Source of the DNA: Flabesymbios commensalis
Lineage: Eukaryota > Annelida > Polychaeta > Terebellida > Flabelligeridae
Length of the DNA stretch: 64,000 bases
Direction: 5' to 3'
NCBI GenBank assembly: GCA_964017125.1
Contig: OZ024902.1
Coordinates: 103,338,307 to 103,402,306, forward strand
How positions within the stretch are numbered: the stretch's first letter is position 1; every line of letters starts with the position of its first letter. Both the position numbers and the translations under genes were made by a program. Below are positions 37,828 to 50,067 of this stretch, piece by piece. The notes beneath the pieces are model-generated. The model had not been told where the DNA came from. It worked only from the letters and a program-made list of their open reading frames with translations, and searched no databases.

Positions 37828-37944
37828 ACCCAGTTGGTATCCACTGCATTATGCCAATTTATCGTCTGAAGAGTGCTATGTTCAGCCATGTTTGTAGCTA
37901 TATCTGTGGCATTCGATTTATGAAACTACTGACAGTTTCGCAAT

Positions 37945-37986
37945 TTTTTCGGGTTAGGTTAACATGTGTTAACCTAACCCGAAAAA
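37945..37986. repeat. Perfect palindrome at the duplication junction
   Basis: Arms of 20 bp (37945-37964 and 37967-37986) with a TG spacer. Arm 1 is TTTTTCGGGTTAGGTTAACA and arm 2 its exact reverse complement. The first arm also exists at the right end of copy 2 (about 47542-47561), but there it is followed by unique sequence instead of the second arm. The second arm is therefore new at the junction. Confidence 0.95.
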
Positions 37987-39359
37987 TTTTGGATACAGTT
38001 AACTGTATTACCTGAAATTATAATGTATTGTGTTTCTACACCACACAAAGACCGTACTACTATAACATAGGCCTATCTATATAAAAATACGTCTTCAAGC
38101 CTATCACTATAATGACGGTGGCCAATCTGGCCTTTATTCGTGATTCAATATCAGTTTTTTCTGACGTTCTAACGCCTACATGATTGGATGACGTCATCAC
38201 ACCTCTTATCTATGATGACGCATGACTTGTATGTTTTAAAACATCAAAATATGTTCTTGCCAAAGCGAAAAAGAACATTTTATATATTTAAACAAACCAG
38301 CTGCAGCGTTTGTGACAGGTGAGTACTTCAGGCTCATTGTACCTGAATGTCATTGTCAATGTTGTCTGGCTTATTTTACCAACACCGAAGTGTCCCTTTT
38401 CATTTAATTTATTCTGGCGACGCAGATATCGATTTCCAGTGGGTTTCTGGAATTAATTCCGCTAGACATGTCTCTTCTACATCCTTGACAGATGAGTCTT
38501 TTCACTTCCATCAGCAACGAATTTTGAGGATGTTTTTTTCTCGTTCAGCGTCTTTCAGCTCACATGTGAATGACTCTACTTATACTCTAATTCCGTGTCG
38601 TGACTCTCGATAGAAGTACTATTTTTTCATCATTGCACTACAAAAGATATCCTAATTTCAATATTAGAATTGATTAGGTAGAAGATATGAATTCACCTTG
38701 CCTTGTCCATCATAGTAGAAAATAACATGTAGAACTGATGAACCGTTTTTTAAGGCGTGCTAAGAATGTAAATGTTGTTTTATAATAAATAACTGTAAAA
38801 CTAAATTTAAACTATTTTTTCGAAAAAATAGAAGCCAGCCAAAACTAGAAATGGTATTGAATTGACAGTCCAACGTTTGCGACGTTAGCCCAGCTTTGTT
38901 GCGACGTTGTGTTATTGTATCGTACTTGCTGACAGGGTGAGGATTTTTTGACAAATCACTCTGCAGAATTCTTCCGCGGGGAAGTGCGACTTTTTACTGC
39001 ATTAACGATGCGAGGTTAATAAAAACCTTGGCCCTTGAGGGTCGCGATCCCGTCGTTAATTATGAAGCTGGCTCTTCGTCATTACTCCCACTGGACTGCC
39101 GCCGCTCTGCTTTGAAAATCACCACAAATCAATTAACAATAACGGGACGGTTTTACATTGTAAATAGTGCACAATACAACGGATAAAGAGTTACTTCAGG
39201 AAATGTAAGAGCGAGCATGTCCACTGGCTGATGACAATTTAAGGTTGAGTTGGAACAATGTGGACGTGTAGACTACATGTATTTAACTATACATTTAACT
39301 ATTATTCGAGCTGGAGCTTAGATAAATTATACTTTTCTTCCTGGTGTGAGTGAATCGCG

Positions 39360-39582
39360 TTAACCCTTAGCACACTGATGTCGACTACAGTAGACATTCT
39401 GTGTTTTTATTAGCACCTGCATAACCAGTTGTTAAAAATAAAATATGCTTTCAATCTTGAATCAGTGATAGCTGGTAGGACTTAAATTTCACAAATAACA
39501 CAATTTTTCAGTCACTTACCGCGATCCACAACTTCGAGTGGCTGAAAATTTAAATTTCTTAGCTCAGTGCTCTAAGGGTTAA
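39360..39582. mobile_element. TTAA-type MITE, family A' (copy in duplication copy 2)
   Basis: Identical to 29762-29984 through the tandem duplication. Confidence 0.85.
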
Positions 39583-40552
39583 AGACAAGTGGTTCATAAT
39601 ATTTAAACCACAATAATGGCCTCAATGTTGATGTGCATTCTAATTTCTATAAATATTTTTTGACTTCCAATCTATGCAACATACCCCCGTAATTGTCTTT
39701 ATCAACATTTTGCAAAAATAAATTACATAATTACGTATTCACACGGTATTGTAGGCCTACTAGCTCGTAGATTTAGTCCCTACTTGGAATAACTAGTTGA
39801 CCAAAGTGCAATGGTGCGGCATAGTTGATATTCACGAACAGAACATTAACATAACGATTGCTCAATGTTGGGCCGATGTATCCCACTTTGGTCAACCATT
39901 ATTCCAATGCTGCCTAACTATCTCTTTTCGTTTGGATGACGAGGACTGGAGATGATGGATGACTTCAGCCATGACTAGCAGGCTCCACGGATCCCATGTT
40001 AGAGCCATCGAGGGCTTTGAGCAGAGCATCCTTTGTCTTCGCCAATAACGGCAGCGGCACCCCCGTGGAATGCTCATATCTCTGTGCCCTTCGAGCCCTT
40101 TTAACATCCAGCGCCCGGTTAAAATGGTAGATCGGGAGAAGGGTGAGTTAACGCTGGCCAATTCCTCGGATGTAGATCCAGCTTTGACTCGATATTGGCG
40201 AATGTATTGTGCACACGATCATATCGCTGCCATAATGTCATCGATTGAGCATTTGTCCTTCTTTGTATCGTCCCCTGGTCATCTTATACGTGCCATAGAC
40301 ATCAGTCATGTCATATCATTCTGCTCATTTCACCATAATAGCTGACGGTACACTTTTAATGTGACTCTTTCTATTATTGAACCTGTGTTCATTAGCGCGT
40401 AGACCCATAGCCTGATTGACCTAAAATTGCTGCTCTTGAAGGGGAAATGCGGTAGATCCATTTGATTTCAAATTTAAAAAAACACCTTTAGTCTGCATGT
40501 TTTATGCAAAAATATGTCTGCATTGTAAGGGTTGATACTCGCTTTAGTGTGT

Positions 40553-40798
40553 TTAACCCTTTAACCGCCGGTGTCGCATATATTCGGGTTTTCATTTTTT
40601 ATTAGCACATCAAGCACTATCTTTCAAACATGTTTAAGATAAAATATGACATCAATCAGCAATATTTGAAAATAGTTGATCTCCATTTTGTCAAATCTGA
40701 ATAATTTTCACTCACTTGAAGTTGTGGATCGCGTCAGCGAGACACAATTTCAAGTGGGTGAAAATTAAAATCGAATAATTTGGCGGTTAAAGGTTTAA
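40553..40798. mobile_element. TTAA-type MITE, family A (copy in duplication copy 2)
   Basis: Identical to 30955-31200, present because of the tandem duplication and not as a separate insertion. Confidence 0.87.
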
Positions 40799-43062
40799 TA
40801 AAAATATTGAATGTAACTGGTATCAGTTTTCATGTAATCGTGACGGCAGTGCTCAGCTGTGTCTGCTGCGTGATATGTCAACGTTGTTTTGCGCATAGAT
40901 ACTTGTCCGTGCTGCCATTTTTGAATAAAACATTGGTCTGCAGTCCAACAGGTTTTTCTAGTACAAAAAGCTACCGACGAAATGTGATGCCGTAGTTGTC
41001 CATAATGACCAGCTATTTGGACTGACGCTTATCAGCTTTCCTAGTCACGCTAACAGTCCGTTACAATCACTACCCTGCAAATGCTACACACAACTCGACC
41101 AATTGATATTAAACATTACATGGGTCATGCCTAGTAAATCATGGGACCCAAGTATTATTGGTGTATGGCTAATTTTAACTGGTCTGTGCGCAGAAACCGC
41201 TTTAAAATCCATTTAACTAATAAACTTTTACTGAATGATATACCAAATTTGACTTCAATCGGGTAGTGGTCATATCATGTGGTTATACGTTCTTTTGCAA
41301 TTTTAAATGTCTGACTGGTGCCGTTTGTAATAAAGAAGCAGAGCACAGAGGCCAATTCAATTATTTGCTTCAGGAAAGTAGTACTGCCACATTGCATCAA
41401 CTGTTATATTTGTCAAATGTACGTTAGAGGTACTCTCAAATACATTTTTTGTATTTGTCCATTAATGTCTAATTTGTTTATTTAATAACGAATTAAATTT
41501 GCATTTCTTTTGGACTCATCATTGTAAGTGCAATTGCAAGCAATATAAGCGCTTTCACAATTCTGTACCGATGCCATGTATTTTCTCTCGTGGACTGTTA
41601 CAGTATACGACTACGTATATATTTGGAGAAGAATAATGTGCATATTTACTGTAATGTATCGATCATTAGATTGGAAGCAAAGTGCCTGATAATAATACAA
41701 AGTAGCGCTAAAACAAAGGATAACACTTGAGGTTGCGAGACCAGCAGTTATCGAATTACCTTGTACCTGTGTGGGTTCGCCTCTGTCACGTGGGGGCCGC
41801 AAAGGTCCAGAGCTCATTAATATTAAATAGAAGTAGTGACTCACGCAATAGATGGAGATGCCTGCAAGCCATCTTTCCAACAGAAACCGGCCTAGGCGAT
41901 ATACTCAGACACCGGCTCAATGTTGGGTCCACGTCATTTGATGTCGGCTCAATGTTGAAGCTATTGGTTGTAGATTATACATATTGCTTTTGCTTTGAAC
42001 GCTTTCAAGAGAATATAAGATGTCTCCGCGAAACTGAATCTGGCCACCATTTTACCAGTGGATTTTATCACAAATAAAGAAAAACTTGTACGTACGATAA
42101 TATTTGGTTGCAAAAGCAATGCTGATGTTTGCCCGATGATTCACAAATATATCTTGCAAACACGTCGTTTTGAGCTAACATCTGCATAAAATCCTCTGGT
42201 GGAGTATTACTACTCTTTATCATAACATCATCAATGCTCTGCGAATCCAAAGGGGGGCATCTGATTGCTTGTTAAGTAAGTATATGTTGTCGTTGGATTT
42301 GCACAGCAAAAACTTTCTTCGTCAGCATTTTCATTCATGGACCACCATGGCTATATGTTTTCTTTTCGTGCGAATATAGATTTAACTGTTTGTTGAGATT
42401 TATTGTGAAATGGACAATTGTAAATGTATTTTTTGTTAGGAGCTGGCTAGTGGCTGGTAACGGCTGTCCAGTTTCCATAATAAAGGTATTCTAAATCATA
42501 AGATGTCTTTACCGAGCTCATGCGTCTCCTCGCTGGAGAACAACTACTATAATCCGCAAGCTCCATAGACGGCATTGTCTACTACAGATATGTGTACATT
42601 GTACATGATTGTAATTTAATCAGCAAGGCAGACGACATTAATGGGGCTTATTTGTCTTGAGGGGAACTTGGTGGAGATATTTAAACTCAACACGACAGCG
42701 GTGCTTCAATCGCAGGCTGATTTTGTTAGATACAGGGCTCTGTCGGCGTGGTCCATGGCGTGACTGTCTGCCTGTAGTTCGCTAGTCTACATGCCGGTCA
42801 GGTAACAGTGCAGCTGGGAGCCACGTCTTCATCATTCAGTCAATGAACACACCCTGGGACCTTGGAACGCGACAGCTCAATGGTGGGCCAACGTCACAGA
42901 TGGCGGCTCAACTTTGATCAAACGCTGCCCCAACGTGCCGCCCCACAGTCTGCGGCTCCAAGAGCGGCTCTGCAAAACGACTGTCCAATTGGTGCGCAAT
43001 AGGCCGTTAGTGCGGATTGCTCACGGTGGATGGGCGGAAGACACCTTTGCACCCGCATTCTA

Positions 43063-43133
43063 CCCCGCAAAGACAAACAGCAGTAACTGCTTACTTTACA
43101 AATGAGCAGTTACTGCTGTTTGTCTTTGCGGGG
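43063..43133. mobile_element. Fold-back element, family K (copy in duplication copy 2)
   Basis: Identical to 33465-33535 through the tandem duplication. Confidence 0.8.
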
Positions 43134-45418
43134 CAGCATTGCTGGGGAGTGTGGTCCGCCTTGCTCGTTCACCAGAGATACATGTAGCTGCGGTCAGTCA
43201 GCAGAATTGGCTGATCCAGACCAAAGCCTGGCCTCAACTCACATTTGTGTCCACTTACCGTCTCTTTGTCGTTCACGACTCAACGGTGAAGAATCCGTTT
43301 ATAGTGGTGTAAGACATGGCTAGAGAATAAACACTCGGAAACTTACTCAATCCGCTCCCTTGGAATCCAAAGGGTGTATTTCCCAATTTGTAAAGTTGAA
43401 TGTGTACCCTTTCAATTCCAAGGCGACCTTATAGTGGAAACATGAAGAAAGATCAAATAAGTACGAGAAATAAGTCTAATCCTATTCACTGGTCCATTTA
43501 AATGTTTTGTCCCATCATTATGGTAATATGTCAGAGTGGTATTATTCATAGTGATGACAGGTATGTTTTTGTCTGTAACATGTGTTACATATTTTTTATA
43601 CTTCTCACCTGTTTTTCTAACCATGTACATATGTGACTAAAGCAAAGTTTCCTGTTGTTTTTTTGGTGCTTGGGTTGTGTTGTTTTACTCTGTAATATTA
43701 TCCCGCGACTCATGTTCTCTTTTCTCATCAAACAAACACAAGACGTGTGGGTGGGTTTAATGTCGGGCCAGCGTCGTAGGCGGTGGGCACACAAAAACCT
43801 ATGGTCAATGTCTTGTTTAATATAAAGCTTGGCGGCTTGTATTAGTTTTTTGACAGGGAATGTCGTATTTTCGAGTTTGTTTTACGTGCTATCGAGCGTG
43901 CATGTGTGACAGCATGTCATTTGACGCAAATCAACAAAAGGTCATGTCTTGTTTTTGGCCAAGTCCTTATCTTATCATAAATATGATCAATACAGATGCG
44001 ACTTAAGTTACAGGATCACCGTTGACTTTGTCATCCAAGCCACCAGAAGAGTGTCATCTGTATGTATTGTGAGGATTGTCCTGACTTATTATTAGGAATG
44101 CAATGTCTGAATGTATTTCTCTGAAATCTTATCTAGACCCAACGCAGCAGACAAGACGTTGTATCAATGTTGGTTTGACGTTGGTCCAACGTCGTATTGG
44201 TTTCACTACTGACGAATAGTATAGAATAGAATTGAATATTTTCAAGATATCGTTAGCTTTGCTAACAATGAACATTGTTAAATGATTTTGTTTCGATTAT
44301 TTTTAGCTTGATTATCTCCATTGAATCCAGAAACAACGGCATTTACTACTAACGTGTAAGAAGCCTTCAGAATATAATAATTAACAATGTGGTGTGTTTG
44401 GAGTGCAGTGTGTTAATTTGCTGCAGGACTTGTGAAATTAGATCCCTACCAGCGCCATTTGATCTCAAAGCAAACCCGGAGGATTAAATGACACTGATAG
44501 ATCATCATCTGGTAGGGCTCAGATTGAGCCAGAATTGCCTCAAATTACCACATTGCCCGACCAAACGTACACACGCCATTACTGTTAGTATTACAATCCA
44601 CCTTTTAAAGCACTGATATCCACCACATAAGTTGACATAAGTATATAGATTTCACGATAAGGAGGTACATAATATCCAGTTACGCCCTTCTGCTGACCAG
44701 ATACGCTCCACAAGCGACAGTGCCCTATATATTGATAATAAATAAACTATTGCGATAACTTTTGGTTGAACACTGACACGTTGATCGTGGAGGTTATTGT
44801 AAGATATAAGAATTTAACGATCGTCGCAATGCATTTTTAAGCAGGATTTTACACCAAGACTGACTCTGTGAGCCTTAGGCCCGACACGTTAGGTCAGCTC
44901 TGACCTCTATGACATTAGTCCAGCATTGAGCCAACGCTGGCCGAACATCTCGTGTACGGTAGAATGTTGATGGCAAGGCTGTCCTGCACAAATGCTGTTG
45001 GAGGTAATGATTCATGGCATAAGGACACGCTAACCGCTGCTTGACGATCCCAGTGAAAGAAATACCATGAACAAAGTGTATTCAATGCAGGGCCAACGCC
45101 TCCGGTGTTGGCCCTGCATTGAACTAGCCTTAGTTTAAGGCTTCGTGTTTTCAGCGAGGTGCTGCTGGCAAAGGTTCGCATGCACGCTGCCTGCTTCACC
45201 ATCACAATCTAAAAGTAGTCGCCATTTTATTGAAGCTGACCCGTGATTAGACAGTGTTTACTTACAATCTGGCTATTCCGACCCATTTTTCACGCAGTAG
45301 TCTGGTAACATTCGGATGGATACGTTTAGACTGAATGTTTAAATAAGTACAATCACCCAACACTGTAAACATTAGCTAGCCGACTATGCAATTAATATAA
45401 CATCAGTATAATAACACT

Positions 45419-45619
45419 CTTTAGCCCTTACTATGGAGACAAAGGGTTTTGTTCAATTTAAAGTCATCACAAATGGCTTAGTTAGCTCTTCCACTTCATT
45501 TGAATACCTGAGTTATAGGTCTACGATTCTACGGTCATTATAATATTTTAATTATTTTAGTGCGGGAATCAACTTTAGATTATGACGTCTAAATTCGACC
45601 CCCGCGCTGTAAGGGTCAA
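45419..45619. mobile_element. TTAA-type MITE, family B (copy in duplication copy 2)
   Basis: Identical to 35821-36021 through the tandem duplication. Confidence 0.72.
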
Positions 45620-45951
45620 TTTCAGTATTACATTCATATTAATTTGAATGCATACATGTTTGAAACTAAAGAAGAACAAGATTTGAACCATCTGAGCCGC
45701 GGCTGATCTTGCTGACTCTCACAGAGATTACTGTGATATCAAAGATTTTTTGTCTTCAGGGTTCTCACTTTCACCATCATTATGTTATTTTTCCCATTAA
45801 TTAGATCATATGGACTATATTTTACATTGCACACTGATTGCACAAGATTACAGTAAAACGTATTCGATGGTACAAATGTATATAGGATGTTTTAACTGCA
45901 CACCATGTTGGTCAGTGTGAGATGTTATACCCACACGAATCAATTACCCAG

Positions 45952-46292
45952 AGGGAGCTATCCTTCCTATTGTTACTCTGGGGACTATCCGACCCGAGGA
46001 TAGCGGAGCTGTGCGAAATGCCACGGTGTTTCGGTATTAAATTACACAGCGAAACCCAAGTCTCCGGCCGTCTGGGCATGTCTGGGGGTAGATCCCCTAG
46101 ACATGCCCAGAACCCCTTATCGGGCGAGCGAAGGAAAACGCTCTCAATAACCCACCATGCCCTATCACCCCACCTCATCTGTACACCATTTAATCTCATC
46201 AATTGACTACAACGTTTTTATCGTATTACAATGTCACTTAAAAGACCTTTTGTGCCGAAAAGTGACGTAAAGCAATGATTTACTACTACTAC
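45952..46292 (+). mobile_element. SINE-like repeat (copy in duplication copy 2)
   Basis: Identical to 36354-36694 through the tandem duplication. Confidence 0.5.
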
Positions 46293-46784
46293 TACATCAC
46301 ACACAGTGTTGGTCAGTATAGGGGTGTTGGTCATTCCTGGGTGTTTTACAGCACACAGTGTTGGTCAGTATTTGGGTATTAGTCATTACTGGGCCGACAT
46401 GGCGTGTTTGGTGAGTGCAGGTCGTATTTAGTGGCCGTCAACCTCACCAGACGGCGCAGCTGCCACTTCAAGTTCCGGATGTGGCCAACCCTCGGCCACT
46501 TTGTCTGCATGGCCCACATTTTTAGTCGGATCGAAATAGCGCTGCGTAAGCCAGAATGGTCGCAACGAGGAAATATTGTCCACAAATAACCCACCTTTCT
46601 GGTCCCCCTGTTGACCTGCAGATAGCAATAACTGATCTGGAGGCTGGCCGCACGAGAAGTGGAATGCTGGCCACACTAATGCTGTCTACTGGTCCTCATA
46701 ACTATGTATGGCTTCCGCTGCCGCCTCCCAACTTTTAGTTTGTGGAAATAATTCACTGTTGAAAATAATTAGTAGTATTCAGCC

Positions 46785-47241
46785 CGGGGGGGGGGGGGGC
46801 ACTCCCATACTTGGAAGTACTGGGGATGTGCCGCTGGACAGGGTGCCTTTTTGAGCTTCCAGCTTTGGCACAGGGTGTCTTTTTTGAGCTTCCGGAATTG
46901 GGACAGGGACCTTTTTTGAGCTTCCAACTCTGGGCACCCGCTTAGCATGTATTTTGCTGATTTTAAAGGCCATTATCAGCCGAATTCCATCACATTTTTC
47001 GGCCTAATACCCTCGAAATGTTATAAACAAATATTAAAGAGCTTAAAAAGACCTTGAAACATGAAATATATATTGGTAGTAATTACACCATAAGCCGATC
47101 AATTAAATTCGGTGGTAATTTCCAAATTGGGACAGGGTGGATTTTTAGCCGCGAGGCGAATTGAGACAGGATCAGGTTTTGAACGTGCCGGAGGCACACC
47201 CCTACCCATTTCTAAGGCGAGTACCCCCCCCCCCCCCCGGC
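46785..47241. mobile_element. Homopolymer-ended element (copy in duplication copy 2)
   Basis: Same as 37187-37644. Its G run is one longer and its C run two shorter: the only differences found between the duplicated blocks. Confidence 0.7.
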
Positions 47242-47755
47242 TATTCAGCCTTCAGGAGTTGGTAGTATTTTTCTGTTTTGTGCTGTCTTTTACTGATCGT
47301 AGATCAGCGTGATCATTATTTATACCCTCTACACTTTACCCATACATGACAATGCGCACACGACGTTCTTGCGACGTTCAATCAACGTCAATGACGTTGA
47401 TTGAACGTCGCAACAACGTCGTGTACCCAGTTGGTATCCACTGCATTATGCCAATTTATCGTCTGAAGAGTGCTATGTTCAGCCATGTTTGTAGCTATAT
47501 CTGTGGCATTCGATTTATGAAACTACTGACAGTTTCGCAATTTTTTCGGGTTAGGTTAACATGTGTAACGGACCAGAATAGAATTAGCTTCACTGTCAAC
47601 TGAGCAGTGCTGACGTCATAGAGATTAAATGACTTGCGTTCTGGTATTGTCTTCAGCTATTGTTTGACTGAAATAAGATGGTATCATGTGACAGTACACG
47701 TATCCGTGCTAGTGTTAGGTAGCGCTTTCATAGCACAGACATGCCATGCGCTGGT

Positions 47756-47796
47756 GTAATGCCGAAACAACGTCACAGACGTTGTTTCGGCATTAC
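47756..47796. repeat. Perfect hairpin just right of the duplication
   Basis: GTAATGCCGAAACAACGTC and GACGTTGTTTCGGCATTAC, 19-bp arms with a 3-base loop. Imperfect pairing continues outward (CAGCGCT / GCGCTGG region). Confidence 0.88.
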
Positions 47797-48505
47797 CTCA
47801 GCGCTGGCCATGTGCCTGTTATTGTGTGGAGTACGCTGACGTAGCCTGAGGGTGCTACCAGATTACCACACCTCTTCCCTGACCGACATGGCAAGGTCAG
47901 GGATCTGTTAAAGCTTCTAAATTCCCAGCTGAATTAGCTTCCAGTCCTTTGCTTTGTAGCCGGTGAATGTGCACAATTGTTCACTTCAGTATAGCTTTTG
48001 TCACGCGAATATCCAATCGTGTGGATAAGTTGTTATTAACACAAGGATCTGCGTGCTTTTGGAATATCTTTGTTTGAATATGTAAACTGGACAAGCGGCG
48101 TCTCATTAAACACAGGCATGCTACATATAGATACTTATTGAGTCATCAAATGCATGGATACATGATATTTGTTCTGGACTAGTATCTTTCTCCACGTAAT
48201 TATTCGCTAGACAAATATTCTAGGTGGCACTAAATAAATACTTTAAAGTGGTTAAGATGTCGTAATGTCGTTCTCTCTCTTTAAAATGATGAGCTGAAAC
48301 ACACTGACTGACATTCGATAGGACGGACCTCTGGTGAATAAAGGTAGAATCTGCTCTAATTCACCAGATGTCGCCCGATACAATCGCATGCCTTTGCCTA
48401 CAATGTATATGGTTATACAGTTAATTCTGCATGTTTCAATGCGAATGTCATACTTTATCCAGTGGTATTTTCATTGTGTACTAGTACTGACTGTATATTA
48501 TGCCT

Positions 48506-48576
48506 GAGAAGCCAAAAGGCAGCTTGTGCTTACTTGAAAAGTAAGCAGATACTACCGTTTGTCTTCCAGCCTTTGC
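48506..48576. mobile_element. Fold-back element, family K
   Basis: AGAAGCCAAAAGGCAG and GCTTACTTGAAAAGTAAGC in the centre, then AGATACTACCGTTTGTCTTCC; arms imperfect. Confidence 0.7.
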
Positions 48577-49002
48577 ATAGCAGAATTAATTCACCATGGT
48601 AACGGATGATATGGGCCTATTTTTCTCTTTCTCATTTCTACATTCGCACAATCACATTATGAGGTGGACACCGGGCTGTTTATATTATGGAGATTGTATT
48701 CCTCTATTAACCACATCTAGATAATTTTTAAAAATAGAAAATCCTACAGCTTCTCTTAGTGTTAATCATGATTTAATGAAAAATGTAACCTCCAATATTT
48801 TTTTTTTATTCTGGTTATTGTGAAATTGTAGTATAAAATGATTTTTCCGGATGCATTTATACTGATCTGATCTACTATAGGCTAGAGTAGGTCAAAAGGA
48901 ATGCTAACATAATCAATTCTACTATTATAAATTATAAATACAACCAACATTTATAATCGTCATATTATAAAAAAATCATTAATAATATTTACCTTTCTGT
49001 TA

Positions 49003-49385
49003 TATCCCAGCAAATACCAGAACTTGATCATAATATAGGTTCGGCAAACATTATATTTAATTTTGGGTCTAAGATGGAAGCTTGTGGAAATATACTGTTT
49101 AGTATCGGGGTATTATGTTATATCCTTTTGAAAACCATTATGACTACGTATTTGTATTTTAGCTTTGGTATATATGCATGGCATCGTAGGATTATGAATT
49201 CTAAACTAATAAATTTAAAAAAAATCAGTAACTTGGAAGTTGTGGATCGCGGTACGTCAATCACGATTCGCGGGTTCCGTGAAATTTAGGTCACAGCATA
49301 ATGTGCCTACAAACAGAAAACATTCGCCCAATTCGCCCATTGTACCAACATTGAGTGAATGTCTCCTGTTTGTTGGATCAATGTC
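49003..49385. mobile_element. CAGCAAAC-family copy probably split by another element
   Basis: TCCCAGCAAATACCAGAACTT begins a left half at 49006, and ACATTGAGTGAATGTCTCC...TGTTTGTTGG closes a right half at about 49376. The intervening 250 bp contains AACTTGGAAGTTGTGGATCG (about 49230), the hairpin motif of the TTAA-type MITEs, so this looks like a second nested insertion, older than the one at 10.9 kb. Confidence 0.45.
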
Positions 49386-49494
49386 GTAGAATTAAAACAT
49401 AATGCACGTTGAGAAACTGGTTACACACCGGGGGGGGGGGGGAGGGTAACGACACAAAAACACTCTGGTCGACATCAGTGCACTATTTATTTTA

Positions 49495-49723
49495 TTAACC
49501 CAAGCACCACTATGGTCGTGTTTAATCAATTTTATTAGTAGACCAAATCAATGTTATTGGGAACAAAATGAGCGTTTAAACATCAAGATTTCCAAATGTT
49601 TGGTCTCAAATTAAACAAATACATGTATGAGTAATTTTTACCCACTTGAAGTTGTGTTTCAGCGAGACACAACTTCAAGTGGGTAAAAATTTAAATTGTT
49701 TAATTCAGCGCTTTGAAAGTTAA
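49495..49723. mobile_element. TTAA-type MITE, family A' just upstream of NCS coding exon 2
   Basis: TTAACCCAAGCACCACTATGG to CAGCGCTTTGAAAGTTAA, TTAA on both sides. Hairpin arms ACCCACTTGAAGTTGTGT and GACACAACTTCAAGTGGGT are an almost perfect 18-bp stem. Its right end is 70 bp from the NCS splice acceptor. Confidence 0.85.
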
Positions 49724-49794
49724 TCCTATGACAGTGACGACACGTTATGATATTGTATACTCTTGCTCATTATGTGTTACTTGTGTACTTTCAG

Positions 49795-50067
49795 AGAGAC
49801 TGTCCTGACGGCCAACTTACCCGAGCTAAATTTCTTGAAGTTTACTCAAGTTTCTTTCCGGATGGAAATGCCGAAAAATTCTGTGAGCATGTGTTCAGAA
49901 CGTTTGACTCAGACAATAGTGGTAGGATAGATTTCAAGGAGTTCCTACTGGCCATCAATATAACCTCCGCCGGAAAGCCACAGCAGAAGCTGGAGTGGGC
50001 CTTCCAGATGTATGATGTCAACGGTGATGGTACAATAGAACCGAAAGAAATGACAGAGATTATCACA
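49795..50067 (+). CDS. ncs-2: Neuronal calcium sensor, NCS-2 type: coding exon 2 (residues 38-128)
   Basis: Exactly 91 codons, phase 0 at both ends, between an AG acceptor (49793-49794) and GTGAGT at 50068. Residues 38-47 ([10 protein letters not shown]) form the degenerate first EF hand, where Cys40-Pro41 abolishes calcium binding, as in all NCS proteins. EF2 loop is residues 75-86 ([12 protein letters not shown]) with acidic or polar ligands at positions 1, 3, 5 and 9 and Glu at 12. EF3 loop is residues 111-122 ([12 protein letters not shown]), likewise complete. Between them [14 protein letters not shown] is the family's linker helix. Upstream in-frame sequence from 49747 (a Met followed by a hydrophobic stretch) is intron read-through, not a real start. 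Function in the family: binds calcium and regulates membrane targets in neurons. Confidence 0.95.

Larger units (their letters stand above)
28388..37969. repeat. Tandem duplication, copy 1 (about 9.58 kb)
   Basis: The same sequence recurs downstream at a constant offset of 9598 bp (for example 28749 and 38347; 36997 region and 46595 region). It begins at ATTTTGGATACAG and ends at TTAACATGTGT. All segments I compared are identical base for base until a G run (13 G here, 14 in copy 2) and a C run (17 C here, 15 in copy 2), which shift the offset to 9597 by the end. It lies wholly inside NCS intron 1 and contains no recognisable gene, only repeats and unannotated sequence. Confidence 0.95.
37986..47566. 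repeat. Tandem duplication, copy 2 (about 9.58 kb)
   Basis: Direct repeat of copy 1, same orientation. On its right side the shared sequence stops after TTAACATGTGT and continues into unique AACGGACCAGAATAG. On its left side it is joined to copy 1 through a 16-bp filler (37970-37985). Elements inside copy 1 are all present here, shifted by 9598 bp (9597 bp after the homopolymers). Confidence 0.95.
47567..49002. other. Unassigned intronic sequence after the duplication
   Basis: Unique sequence with the 47756 hairpin and the family K element; nothing else seen. Confidence 0.45.
8325..49794 (+). other. Intron 1 of the NCS gene (about 41.5 kb)
   Basis: Bounded by GTAAGT at 8325 and TTGTGTACTTTCAG ending at 49794, phase 0. 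It joins codons 37 and 38 and restores the unbroken family motif WYKGF-M-RDCP. It holds the 9.6-kb tandem duplication, one 144-bp-unit array, and most of the fold-back and TTAA-type elements listed here. No other coding exon of an EF-hand protein is visible inside it, and none is needed because the three exons account for the whole family length. Confidence 0.85.

Noticed and set aside
49747-49794. Met-led hydrophobic start in frame with NCS exon 2 (possible alternative N terminus)
   Set aside because: The codons are intronic polypyrimidine and acceptor sequence; it would remove the myristoylation site and first helix. No promoter is visible.
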